Origin: CAISTG01 sp964455185
GTDB lineage: Bacteria; Patescibacteriota; Patescibacteriia; 2-01-FULL-39-33
Reading direction: 5' to 3'
DNA: 56,951 bases
NCBI GenBank assembly: GCA_964455185.1
Contig: CAYVUR010000002.1
Location: 1 to 56,951 of the forward strand
Part shown: positions 50,355-56,951 of the stretch, piece after piece
How the letters are laid out: every line of letters starts with the position of its first letter
Position numbering within the stretch: position 1 is the stretch's first letter
The notes under the pieces: model-generated
Databases searched by the model: none
Told to the model about the DNA's origin: nothing
The model's input: only the letters and a program-made list of their open reading frames with translations
Made by a program: the position numbers and the translations under genes

Positions 50355-51032
50355 ATGTTTAGAAATGAAAAACCTTTTGAATTAATTATATTAGGACCAC
50401 CTGTTTCTGGTAAGGGAACACAAACAGAATTAATAGCTAAAACTTTTAATATTCCTCATATTTCTACTGGAGTAATACTTCATAATATTAAATCAGATAC
50501 TAATCATCCTATGTCAGCTGAAGTTAGAGATTATATGGATAGCGGCAAATTAGTACCTACTGAATTGGTTAATAAATTAGTGGCAGAAAGGATTAAACAA
50601 GAAGATTGTAAATTTGGTTATGCTATGGATGGTTTTCCTCGAACTTTAGAACAAGCACAATTTTTAGATTCAATTGCTGATATTGATTATGTGTTTTTAA
50701 TTAATGTTACTGATGAAATTATTATTGAACGTATGAGTGGAAGAAGAGTTTGTAAAAATGGTCATACTTGGCATTTGAAATATTCTCCGCCTAAAGACTT
50801 AACTATTTGTGATATTTGTGGTGAAACTTTGTTTCAACGTGATGATGATAAACCAGAAACAGTGCAATCAAGATTAAAAATTTATCATCTTGAAACCGAT
50901 AATATAATTAAATATTTTAAAGATAAAGGAATTCTTAAAGAAATTGATGGAACAAGACATATTGAAGAAGTTTATTATCAAATTGTAAGACAAATGGTTG
51001 ATGATTTACGCAGTAAAATTGGTTGGAAATAA
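50355..51032 (+). CDS. adk: adenylate kinase
   Basis: Interconverts AMP, ADP and ATP. The P-loop is GPPVSGKGT (14-22), slightly different from the usual GPPGAGKGT but fitting GxxxxGK. HISTGVILHN, GYAMDGFPRTLEQA and the LID region follow. The LID has Cys133, Cys152 and Cys155 in QR-DDD context. The usual second LID cysteine is replaced (CKNGH), so His137 or His140 would have to serve as the fourth zinc ligand. 225 aa. It follows secY as in many spc operons but probably has its own promoter, and has a terminator after it. Confidence 0.93.
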   Translation: MFRNEKPFELIILGPPVSGKGTQTELIAKTFNIPHISTGVILHNIKSDTNHPMSAEVRDYMDSGKLVPTELVNKLVAERIKQEDCKFGYAMDGFPRTLEQAQFLDSIADIDYVFLINVTDEIIIERMSGRRVCKNGHTWHLKYSPPKDLTICDICGETLFQRDDDKPETVQSRLKIYHLETDNIIKYFKDKGILKEIDGTRHIEEVYYQIVRQMVDDLRSKIGWK

Positions 51033-51046
51033 TAATTTATTTAAAA

Positions 51047-51085
51047 ACAAACCTCGAATTAATAAAGTCGAGGTTTGTTAGTTTT
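51047..51085 (+). terminator. intrinsic terminator after adk
   Basis: Perfect 11-bp stem ACAAACCTCGA / TCGAGGTTTGT (51047-51057 with 51068-51078), followed by TAG and a T-run. Confidence 0.85.
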
Positions 51086-51089
51086 TAAT

Positions 51090-51118
51090 TTGCGACAAAT
51101 TATTATTTTTGATATTAT
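51090..51118 (+). promoter_or_regulatory. promoter of map
   Basis: TTGCGA (51090-51095) and TATTAT (51113-51118), 17-bp spacer, extended TGA before the -10; ATG is 10 bp after the -10, giving a very short or absent leader. Confidence 0.55.
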
Positions 51119-51127
51119 TTATTTGTT

Positions 51128-51898
51128 ATGATTAAATTTAAAAATAAAGAACAAATAGCTATTTTAGCTGAAGGCGGTAAAATATTATCTAAAGTTTTAT
51201 CGGAAATTGTAAATAATGCTAAACCAGGTATAACTACCGGAGAACTAAATTTTTTAGCTGAAAAATTAATAGGAGAATTTGGCGGTATACCCAGTTTTAA
51301 AGGTTATCAAGCAGCTTGGGCAGAGCATGTTTATCCGGCTGCTTTGTGTGTTTCTATTAATGATGAAGTAGTTCATGGTATACCTAATGACTCTCGAGTA
51401 TTAAAAGAAGGAGACATAGTTGGTTTTGATTGTGGTTTGAAATATAAAGGACTTTATACTGATATGGCGATAAGCGTAGGTATTGGCAAAATTTCTCTTG
51501 AGGCAAAAAAATTATTAAAAGTTACTAAACAAGCATTAATGTCAGGTATAAAAAAAATAAAGCCTGGCAGAAAATTATCTGATATTGCTAAAGCAATTAA
51601 TTCTGTAGTTGTGAGAAATGGTTTTTCTGGAGTTAAACAGCTTTGTGGTCATGGAGTTGGTTTTGCTGCTCATGAAGATCCTCAAGTACCAAATCAATGG
51701 CCGAGTCCCGGTGTACGTGATATTATTCTTGAAGAAGGTATGGTTTTAGCTTTAGAACCGATGGTTAATATTGGTGATTGGCCAGTCAAAACATTAGATG
51801 ATGGCTGGACTATAGTTACTGTTGACGGTTCTTTATCAGCTCATTTTGAGCATACAGTAGCCGTTATTAAAGATGGATACAAAATTTTAACTCAGTAA
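51128..51898 (+). CDS. map: methionine aminopeptidase, type I
   Basis: Removes N-terminal methionine from new proteins. The dinuclear metal ligands are visible: the two Asp in DCGLKYKGLYTDMAI, the His in GHGVGFAAHEDPQV, the Glu in VLALEPMVNIG and the Glu in AHFEHTVAV. 256 aa, single-domain. The -10 lies only 10 bp before its ATG, so the mRNA may be nearly leaderless. ruvX follows 3 nt after its stop. Confidence 0.95.
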   Translation: MIKFKNKEQIAILAEGGKILSKVLSEIVNNAKPGITTGELNFLAEKLIGEFGGIPSFKGYQAAWAEHVYPAALCVSINDEVVHGIPNDSRVLKEGDIVGFDCGLKYKGLYTDMAISVGIGKISLEAKKLLKVTKQALMSGIKKIKPGRKLSDIAKAINSVVVRNGFSGVKQLCGHGVGFAAHEDPQVPNQWPSPGVRDIILEEGMVLALEPMVNIGDWPVKTLDDGWTIVTVDGSLSAHFEHTVAVIKDGYKILTQ

Positions 51899-51901
51899 AT
51901 T

Positions 51902-52297
51902 ATGAAGTATTTAGGAATTGATTATGGAGATTCTAAAATTGGATTAGCTATTGCTGATAGTGAAACAAAATTAGCTTTACCTTATAAAATTATTAGTGGT
52001 AAGGATTGGCAAAAATTATTTACTGATCTTTTAGACATAGTTAAAGCTGAAAGAATAGAAGTTATTATTGTTGGAATTCCTTTTAATAATAATAAAAAAA
52101 ATAAAAATAGTTTAATTCAAGAAAACAGAGTAGAAAAATTCATTGATTTATTAAAAGAAAAACTTATTGATATTGAAATTATTGCTTTTGATGAAAGATT
52201 TTCTACTCAAGCAGCTCAAAAACTTAGATCTAGCAATAAAGATGATGATATAGCGGCTATGTTAATTTTGCAGAATTATCTTGACGGATTAAATTAA
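51902..52297 (+). CDS. ruvX: putative pre-16S rRNA nuclease / Holliday junction resolvase-like YqgF
   Basis: RNase H-fold nuclease of the YqgF family (131 aa), implicated in processing the 5' end of 16S rRNA. YLGIDYGDSKIGLAIADSE carries the first catalytic Asp (Asp7). VIIVGIPFNNN and FDERFSTQAAQ hold further family positions, and DDIAAMLILQNYLD ends the protein with the last acidic residues. It is cotranscribed with map and followed 5 nt later by recO. Confidence 0.9.
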   Translation: MKYLGIDYGDSKIGLAIADSETKLALPYKIISGKDWQKLFTDLLDIVKAERIEVIIVGIPFNNNKKNKNSLIQENRVEKFIDLLKEKLIDIEIIAFDERFSTQAAQKLRSSNKDDDIAAMLILQNYLDGLN

Positions 52298-52302
52298 TAT
52301 CT

Positions 52303-52869
52303 GTGACTTTTTTAACCCAAGGTATAATTATTAAAAAATCTCATAGTGGCGATTTTGATCGTCAATATGTTATCTATACCCGTGATTTAGGTAAAATAAC
52401 AGCTACAGCTAAAGGGGCTAAAAAAATAACTTCTAAAATGTCGCCTCATTTAGATTTTTTCTCTTTAGTTGATATGATGATAGCTGAAAAATATAATACA
52501 AAACGTATTGCTGGAGCTAGGATAAATTATGATTTTTCTCTAATTAAACAATCTCCTATTAAAATCTCCGCCGCTTATCTTTATTTAGAATCTTTAGATA
52601 ATTTAACAACTTATGATTTTAAAGATCGAGTAATTTTTCTTTTAACTATTGATTTTTTTAGACAACTTAATAAAAGTACTAATATTGCTGATATTATTTC
52701 AACATTAAATTTTTATCTTTTTAAATTATTATCTTATTCTGGATATCGTCCAACATTAAAAGTTAGAAATCAAAGAGAACTTTTTAAGGAACTTTGTAAA
52801 ATTATTATTTGTTCAAGTGAAAAAGAATTAAAGAGTAAAAATTTTTTATTAAAAATGATTGTTATATAA
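52303..52869 (+). CDS. recO: DNA repair protein RecO, short form
   Basis: RecFOR-pathway protein that helps load RecA. An N-terminal OB-fold is evident: TQGIIIKKSHSGDFDRQYVI, YTRDLGKITATAKGAKK. A helical C-terminal domain follows. It starts with GTG 52303. At 188 aa it is about 50 residues shorter than usual and lacks the CxxC-type zinc motif; only isolated cysteines remain. It may be a genuine short form, as such reductions are common in small-genome bacteria. An upstream shift was not seen. Confidence 0.8.
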   Translation: MTFLTQGIIIKKSHSGDFDRQYVIYTRDLGKITATAKGAKKITSKMSPHLDFFSLVDMMIAEKYNTKRIAGARINYDFSLIKQSPIKISAAYLYLESLDNLTTYDFKDRVIFLLTIDFFRQLNKSTNIADIISTLNFYLFKLLSYSGYRPTLKVRNQRELFKELCKIIICSSEKELKSKNFLLKMIVI

Positions 52870-52892
52870 TTTTTATTTTTTGTTGATTTTGT

Positions 52893-52898
52893 TATAAT
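52893..52898 (+). promoter_or_regulatory. -10 element implying a leaderless mRNA
   Basis: TATAAT (52893-52898) ends 6 bp before ATG 52905, so transcription would start at or within a base or two of the start codon. The -35 is poor. Confidence 0.45.
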
Positions 52899-52904
52899 AT
52901 ATTT

Positions 52905-53753
52905 ATGGGAGAAATTAATAAATTACCAACCAGTCAACTTACCGATAAGCAATTAAAATTTAGTTATTGGTATGTTACTAATAAATTATTGTTAAGGAAA
53001 ATTACTATTATATTTCTAATAGTTATTTCTATTATTCTGTGGTTTTATGTGTTTATTGGTTTACTTATTTTCTTATTTAGTTTTGAAAGAATAGATAGTC
53101 AAATTAAACAATCTCTTTTTTCTCCTGCTGATACTTCTTGGTCCGCTGAATCAGCGGCTCCTAAAGCAATTAATTTAGGGAGTAATTTATCTTTTCCTGG
53201 TTTTGATGGAACTTTTGATTTGGCAACTGAAATTAAAAATCCTAATTCTGCTTGGTTGGCAGAATTTGATTATAATTTTCGTTCATTTTCTACTTCTTCA
53301 GTAATTCAAAAAGGTTTTATTTTGCCTGGCGAAGTAAAATATTTAATGGATTTAGGAGGACCATCTTCGGAAGCTAGTTTAGAAATAAGAAATATAAAAT
53401 GGAAACGCATAGTTAGATATGAAGATATTAAACAATCACATTACCGTTTTATTATAGAAAATCAAGAATTTTTTCCTTCAGCTAAAAAAGAAGATCCTAG
53501 TCGTATAAAATTTGAGGTAGTAAATGATTCACCTTATGGTTATTGGGAAGCTGGGGTTATTGTAGAATTATATAGTGGAGGCAATCTTGTTTCTATAAAT
53601 CGCGCTCCATTATCTGCTATTAAAGCTGGAGAAAGAAGAGTTGTAGAATTAAATTGGCTTCAAGAATTACCAAACATTGATAATATTATTATAAGCGTTG
53701 ATGTTAATTTTCTTGATGAAGCAAATATTATGCCTCCTAGTTATCAATTGTAA
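52905..53753 (+). CDS. unknown membrane-anchored protein
   Basis: A 282-aa protein not recognised as a named family. The cytoplasmic N-terminus (about 30 aa) is followed by one long hydrophobic segment at about 33-59. A mainly beta extracytoplasmic part includes FEVVNDSPYGYWEAGVIVEL and NRAPLSAIKAGERRVVELNW, which suggests an Ig-like/CARDB-like fold. The following gene encodes an exported D,D-carboxypeptidase, so a cell-envelope role is plausible. The -10 lies so close to the ATG that the mRNA is probably leaderless. Confidence 0.6.
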   Translation: MGEINKLPTSQLTDKQLKFSYWYVTNKLLLRKITIIFLIVISIILWFYVFIGLLIFLFSFERIDSQIKQSLFSPADTSWSAESAAPKAINLGSNLSFPGFDGTFDLATEIKNPNSAWLAEFDYNFRSFSTSSVIQKGFILPGEVKYLMDLGGPSSEASLEIRNIKWKRIVRYEDIKQSHYRFIIENQEFFPSAKKEDPSRIKFEVVNDSPYGYWEAGVIVELYSGGNLVSINRAPLSAIKAGERRVVELNWLQELPNIDNIIISVDVNFLDEANIMPPSYQL

Positions 53754-53768
53754 TAAAAAAATAAATTA

Positions 53769-55022
53769 ATGTTTAAGAAAATATCTACCAAATTAAGTAA
53801 AATAGCTTTAATAGTTTTATTTTTAATGCCGTTTTCTGTAGAAGCGGTTGTTAAAAAAAACGTTTCAAATTCCGTGAGACAAGATTTACAGGGTAGGTTT
53901 GTTATTCAACAAGAAAATTATAATAAATTGTGGTATTTTGATCCACAAAATAAAGAAAGATATCTAATTAGAAATGAAGATGATATTAAGCTTTTAATAG
54001 AGTTGTTTTCTGTTGATATTTCTAATTCTGATTTTAATAAAATATCTAAAAATTCTAAAATAAAATCAAATTCAAAAGTTGTTGCTAAATATAAAGGCAA
54101 ATTTATAAAATTTAAAGATAAAGTTTATTATGTAAATCCTGGAGACGGATTAGCTTATTATATTAATGACGCTCAATCTTTTATTCGCACCGCTAAAATA
54201 TTAGGAGTAAAAGTTAATGATAATTCTATTAAACTTTTATCGCTTAATAACAAACAATTAACTTATGATCCGCTTAATTCTAATTTAGCTTATACAATTT
54301 ATGATGGCGTAGATTTTTTTGAAAGTTATAATAGTAATCAAGTATTACCATTGGCTTCTTTAACCAAATTAATGACAGCTTTAGTTTTTGTTGAAACTAA
54401 TCCAGATTGGGATAAAATAGTAGAAATTACTCCAGAACAAATTGCTTATCCTTGCACGCTTCAGGCTTGTGGCACAACCAGTGAAATACCCCTCAAAGCT
54501 GGAGACAAGGTAAGAATAGAAGACCTTTGGATTGCTCTTTTAACAGCTTCTTCTAATCAATCAGCCAAAATTTTGGCTGATAATAGTGGCCTAACAACTG
54601 AACAATTTGTTGCTAAAATGAATCAAAAAGCAATCGATTTAGGTTTAACTAAAACTAAATTTGTAGAAATGTCAGGATTGTCTCCAGATAATATTTCTAC
54701 TGCTGAAGAATTTGCTAAATTAGCTAAAGTTGCTTTTGATAATTTTTTTATTAATTTGGGCACTAATTATCGTAATTATTCTTTTACAGTAGAACAACCA
54801 GATGGTTTATTGCGTAAAATTAATGTTACTAATAGAAATTATTCTTTATTAAATTTTGAACCACAAGCTTCAAAAACTGGATTTTTAACAGAAGCTCAGC
54901 GTAATGTTGTACTTAAAAAAGATAATAAAATTATTGTTGTTTTACACGCATTAAGCATGAATGAAAGAAATGAGGTAATTACTAAATTAATTTCTAAGAA
55001 TAAGTTAGTTGATGCTCAATAA
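53769..55022 (+). CDS. dacA: D-alanyl-D-alanine carboxypeptidase (S11 family)
   Basis: Exported penicillin-binding-type peptidase that trims the terminal D-Ala of peptidoglycan peptides. Signal peptide about 1-26 (SVEA). Residues about 40-165 hold two similar segments (LWYFDPQNKERYLIRNEDD and KVYYVNPGDGLAYYINDA) of unknown role, seen in other proteins of these bacteria. The catalytic domain has SLTK (Ser197, Lys200), SSN (261-263) and KTG (369-371), all in correct order. 417 aa. The C-terminal membrane-anchoring helix of classical PBP5 is not obvious. A terminator follows. Confidence 0.9.
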   Translation: MFKKISTKLSKIALIVLFLMPFSVEAVVKKNVSNSVRQDLQGRFVIQQENYNKLWYFDPQNKERYLIRNEDDIKLLIELFSVDISNSDFNKISKNSKIKSNSKVVAKYKGKFIKFKDKVYYVNPGDGLAYYINDAQSFIRTAKILGVKVNDNSIKLLSLNNKQLTYDPLNSNLAYTIYDGVDFFESYNSNQVLPLASLTKLMTALVFVETNPDWDKIVEITPEQIAYPCTLQACGTTSEIPLKAGDKVRIEDLWIALLTASSNQSAKILADNSGLTTEQFVAKMNQKAIDLGLTKTKFVEMSGLSPDNISTAEEFAKLAKVAFDNFFINLGTNYRNYSFTVEQPDGLLRKINVTNRNYSLLNFEPQASKTGFLTEAQRNVVLKKDNKIIVVLHALSMNERNEVITKLISKNKLVDAQ

Positions 55023-55037
55023 TTATTTTTAATTTAG

Positions 55038-55067
55038 ACCGACTAAATATAGTTATAGTCGGTTTTT
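55038..55067 (+). terminator. intrinsic terminator after dacA
   Basis: ACCGACTA / TAGTCGGT (55038-55045 with 55056-55063), ten-nt loop, then a T-run. Confidence 0.85.
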
Positions 55068-55091
55068 AATTTATTAATTAAATTATAATTT

Positions 55092-55120
55092 TTGACAAAA
55101 AATAAAATTTTTATTAAAAT
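55092..55120 (+). promoter_or_regulatory. promoter of typA
   Basis: Perfect TTGACA (55092-55097) and TAAAAT (55115-55120) with a 17-bp spacer, 20 bp before the typA ATG. Confidence 0.8.
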
Positions 55121-55140
55121 ATTTTAATTATTTTAAATTC

Positions 55141-56928
55141 ATGGAAATTAGAAATATAGCTATTATTGCTCACGTTGATCATGGTAAAACTGCTTTAACT
55201 GATGCTTTACTTAAACAAACAGGTATGGTTCCAGAAGATTTTTCTATGGACCAAAATACTTTAGAAAAAGAACGGGGTATTACTATTTATTCTAAAAATG
55301 GTTCTCTTTTTTATAAAAATACTAAAATTAATATAGTTGATACTCCGGGTCACGCTGATTTTGGTTCTGAGGTAGAGCGTGTTTTACGTTCAATTGATTC
55401 AGTTATTTTAGTAGTCGATGCTCAAGAAGGTCCAATGCCGCAAACTAGATTTGTTTTAAAAAAATCTTTAGAATTAGGTTTGCGTCCAATTGTTGTTATT
55501 AATAAAATTGATAAACCAAACGCTAGAATAGATATAGTTCAAGAAGAAGTTTATGAATTATTTTTTGATTTAGGAGCCAGTGATGAACAATTAGATTTTA
55601 CTACAGTTTATACTATAGCTCGTGAAGGGATAGCTAAACTTAATCTTGATGATATTTCTCATAATCTTGATCCATTACTTGAAGTAATTTTAGCTAAGGT
55701 TAAACCAGCAGAAAATAATATTTCTTTACCTTTACGAGCTCAGCCTTTTAATTTAGCTTACGATGATTTTTTAGGACGTTTAGCTATTATTAGAGTTTAT
55801 GAAGGTAGAATTAGATCCGGTGAATCTTTGGTGATAAAAAAAACAGATAATAAAATTACTACTGGTAAAGTTACTAAAATTTTTACTTTCAAAGGATTAC
55901 AACGCGAAGAAGTTACTGAAGTTCAAGCAGGGGACATTGCTGTAATCGCTGGCATACCTGATATTTATATTGGTGATACAATTTGTAATACCGCAGATCA
56001 AGAAATGTTGCCAGCAATTTCTATTGACGAGCCAACTATTTGTTTAAATTTTTTAGTTAATAATTCACCTTTTGCTGGCCGTGAAGGTAAGTTTGTTACT
56101 TCTAAACAAATTAAAGAAAGATTAGAGAAAGAATTAGAAGTTAATGTTGGATTAAAAATTGATTTTTCTTCTAGTGAATATTATAAAGTTTATGGACGCG
56201 GTGAATTACACATTGCTATTTTGATTGAAAATATGCGTCGTGAAGGATTTGAATTACAAGTTTCACAACCACAAGTGATTATTAAAGAAATTGATGGTGT
56301 TAAATTTGAGCCATTTGAAGAAATTACTGTTGATGTTCCTATGGATTATTCAGGAATAGTAATTGAGAAATTATCAAAACGTAAAGGTACAATTATTCAT
56401 ATGGATCAAATTGGAGATCAGACTAGAATAATTTTTGAAATTCCAACCAGAGGACTTTTGGGTTATCGTGGAGAATTTTTAGTTGATACTAGAGGTGAAG
56501 GTATTCTTTGTTCACGAGTTATTGGTTTTAAACCTTATGTTGGTAATATTGAAAAGCGAGATGTTGGTTCTATGATTGCTTGTGAAACAGGTAAATCAGC
56601 GGCTTATGCTTTAGATAATTTACAAAACCGCGGCGTATTATATATTGAGGCTGGCGAAGATATTTATGAAGGACAAGTAATTGGTAATGTAGCCAAAGGT
56701 AATGATATGACAGTTAATGCAATTAAAGGTAAAAATCTTACTAATATGCGTTCTTCTGGCGCTGATGAAGCTATTAAATTAACTCCACCTTGGAGAATTA
56801 CTTTAGAAAGAGGTTTAGAAATTATGGCTGAAGATGAATATCTAGAAGTAACACCTAAATCAATTCGTTTGCGTAAGCAACTTTTAACTGAAACCGAAAG
56901 AATAAGAGCCGCACGTAAAAATAAATAA
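55141..56928 (+). CDS. typA: ribosome-associated GTPase TypA/BipA
   Basis: EF-G-related translational GTPase involved in ribosome assembly and stress adaptation. P-loop AHVDHGKTALTDALL, ERGITIYSKNGSLFY, DTPGHADFGSEVER and NKIDKPNAR are intact. The family's C-terminal region follows with PMDYSGIVIEKLSKRKG, RGLLGYRGEFLVDTRGEG and TPPWRITLERGLEIMAEDE. 595 aa, typical. Transcribed from its own strong promoter after the dacA terminator. The remaining 23 bases of the window hold nothing recognisable. Confidence 0.96.
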   Translation: MEIRNIAIIAHVDHGKTALTDALLKQTGMVPEDFSMDQNTLEKERGITIYSKNGSLFYKNTKINIVDTPGHADFGSEVERVLRSIDSVILVVDAQEGPMPQTRFVLKKSLELGLRPIVVINKIDKPNARIDIVQEEVYELFFDLGASDEQLDFTTVYTIAREGIAKLNLDDISHNLDPLLEVILAKVKPAENNISLPLRAQPFNLAYDDFLGRLAIIRVYEGRIRSGESLVIKKTDNKITTGKVTKIFTFKGLQREEVTEVQAGDIAVIAGIPDIYIGDTICNTADQEMLPAISIDEPTICLNFLVNNSPFAGREGKFVTSKQIKERLEKELEVNVGLKIDFSSSEYYKVYGRGELHIAILIENMRREGFELQVSQPQVIIKEIDGVKFEPFEEITVDVPMDYSGIVIEKLSKRKGTIIHMDQIGDQTRIIFEIPTRGLLGYRGEFLVDTRGEGILCSRVIGFKPYVGNIEKRDVGSMIACETGKSAAYALDNLQNRGVLYIEAGEDIYEGQVIGNVAKGNDMTVNAIKGKNLTNMRSSGADEAIKLTPPWRITLERGLEIMAEDEYLEVTPKSIRLRKQLLTETERIRAARKNK

Positions 56929-56951
56929 CATAAATAAAATACCAAAAAAAA

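Noticed and set aside
1..56951. TGA recoded as glycine (Gracilibacteria/SR1 code)
   Set aside because: TGA ends ybeY and the giant surface gene, is the regulated stop in prfB, and RF2 itself is present.

Overview
The window is a 57 kb, strongly AT-rich bacterial chromosome segment with almost every gene on the + strand. The gene content points to a member of the Candidate Phyla Radiation (Patescibacteria), most likely a Parcubacteria-type lineage. The evidence is: an S10-spc ribosomal cluster lacking rpmD (L30); lysine/serine-rich tails on several ribosomal proteins; a short RecO without its zinc finger; two huge surface proteins that begin with a two-helix VirB2-like pilin module; many thrombospondin-3-type surface proteins; and an anaerobic ribonucleotide reductase. 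TGA is a normal stop codon (ybeY and the 3865-codon gene end with it, and prfB uses it for frameshift control), so this is not a TGA-recoding Gracilibacteria/SR1 relative. No tRNA, rRNA, CRISPR array, insertion sequence or replication origin was seen. No gene-free stretch exceeds 300 bases.

Layout. 1-3.1 kb: signal peptidase I, histidyl-tRNA synthetase, S21 and YqeY. 3.2-20.1 kb: a surface-protein locus with two tandem pilin-module giants (1047 and 3865 aa, the second crossing a 17-N assembly gap) and two membrane-anchored thrombospondin-3 proteins. 20-24 kb: ybeY and a division cluster (ftsA, unknown membrane protein, ftsZ). 24-27.2 kb: an anaerobic dNTP synthesis locus in which NrdD has no glycyl-radical domain; that domain is encoded by a separate 57-codon gene just upstream of nrdG. 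27.2-32 kb: prfB with a programmed +1 frameshift, ComEC split into a channel gene and a metallo-beta-lactamase gene, a response regulator and ndk. 32-33.2 kb: a compositionally foreign, broken metallophosphoesterase with its own promoter and terminator, then rpmB (L28), the only minus-strand gene. 33.2-39.1 kb: M50 protease, rpsL-rpsG-fusA, a Phd-like protein and tuf. 39.2-50.3 kb: the S10-spc cluster from rpsJ to secY. 50.3-57 kb: adk, map, ruvX, recO, an unknown membrane protein, a D,D-carboxypeptidase and typA/bipA.

Expression signals. Several genes have good -35/-10 promoters with 16-17 bp spacing and several units end in clear intrinsic terminators. Almost no gene has a Shine-Dalgarno (SD) sequence. 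In the S10-spc cluster nearly every start is preceded directly by AT (atATG). The exceptions stand out: rpsU has a strong SD, prfB uses an internal SD for frameshifting, and perfect GGAGGTG motifs lie inside hairpins in the nrdD and rpsJ leaders. The rpsU, nrdD, rpsL, tuf, rpsJ and rplC leaders are all structured, and those of rpsL and rplC contain terminator-like hairpins that could act as attenuators.

Main points for follow-up: (1) the trans-encoded glycyl-radical domain of class III ribonucleotide reductase; (2) the contrast between rpsU (strong SD) and SD-less ribosomal genes, which resembles the bS21 autoregulation proposed in Flavobacteriia; (3) the family of structured leaders; (4) the giant pilin-module surface proteins, including an embedded type IV pilin-like globular domain and a propeller-like repeat.
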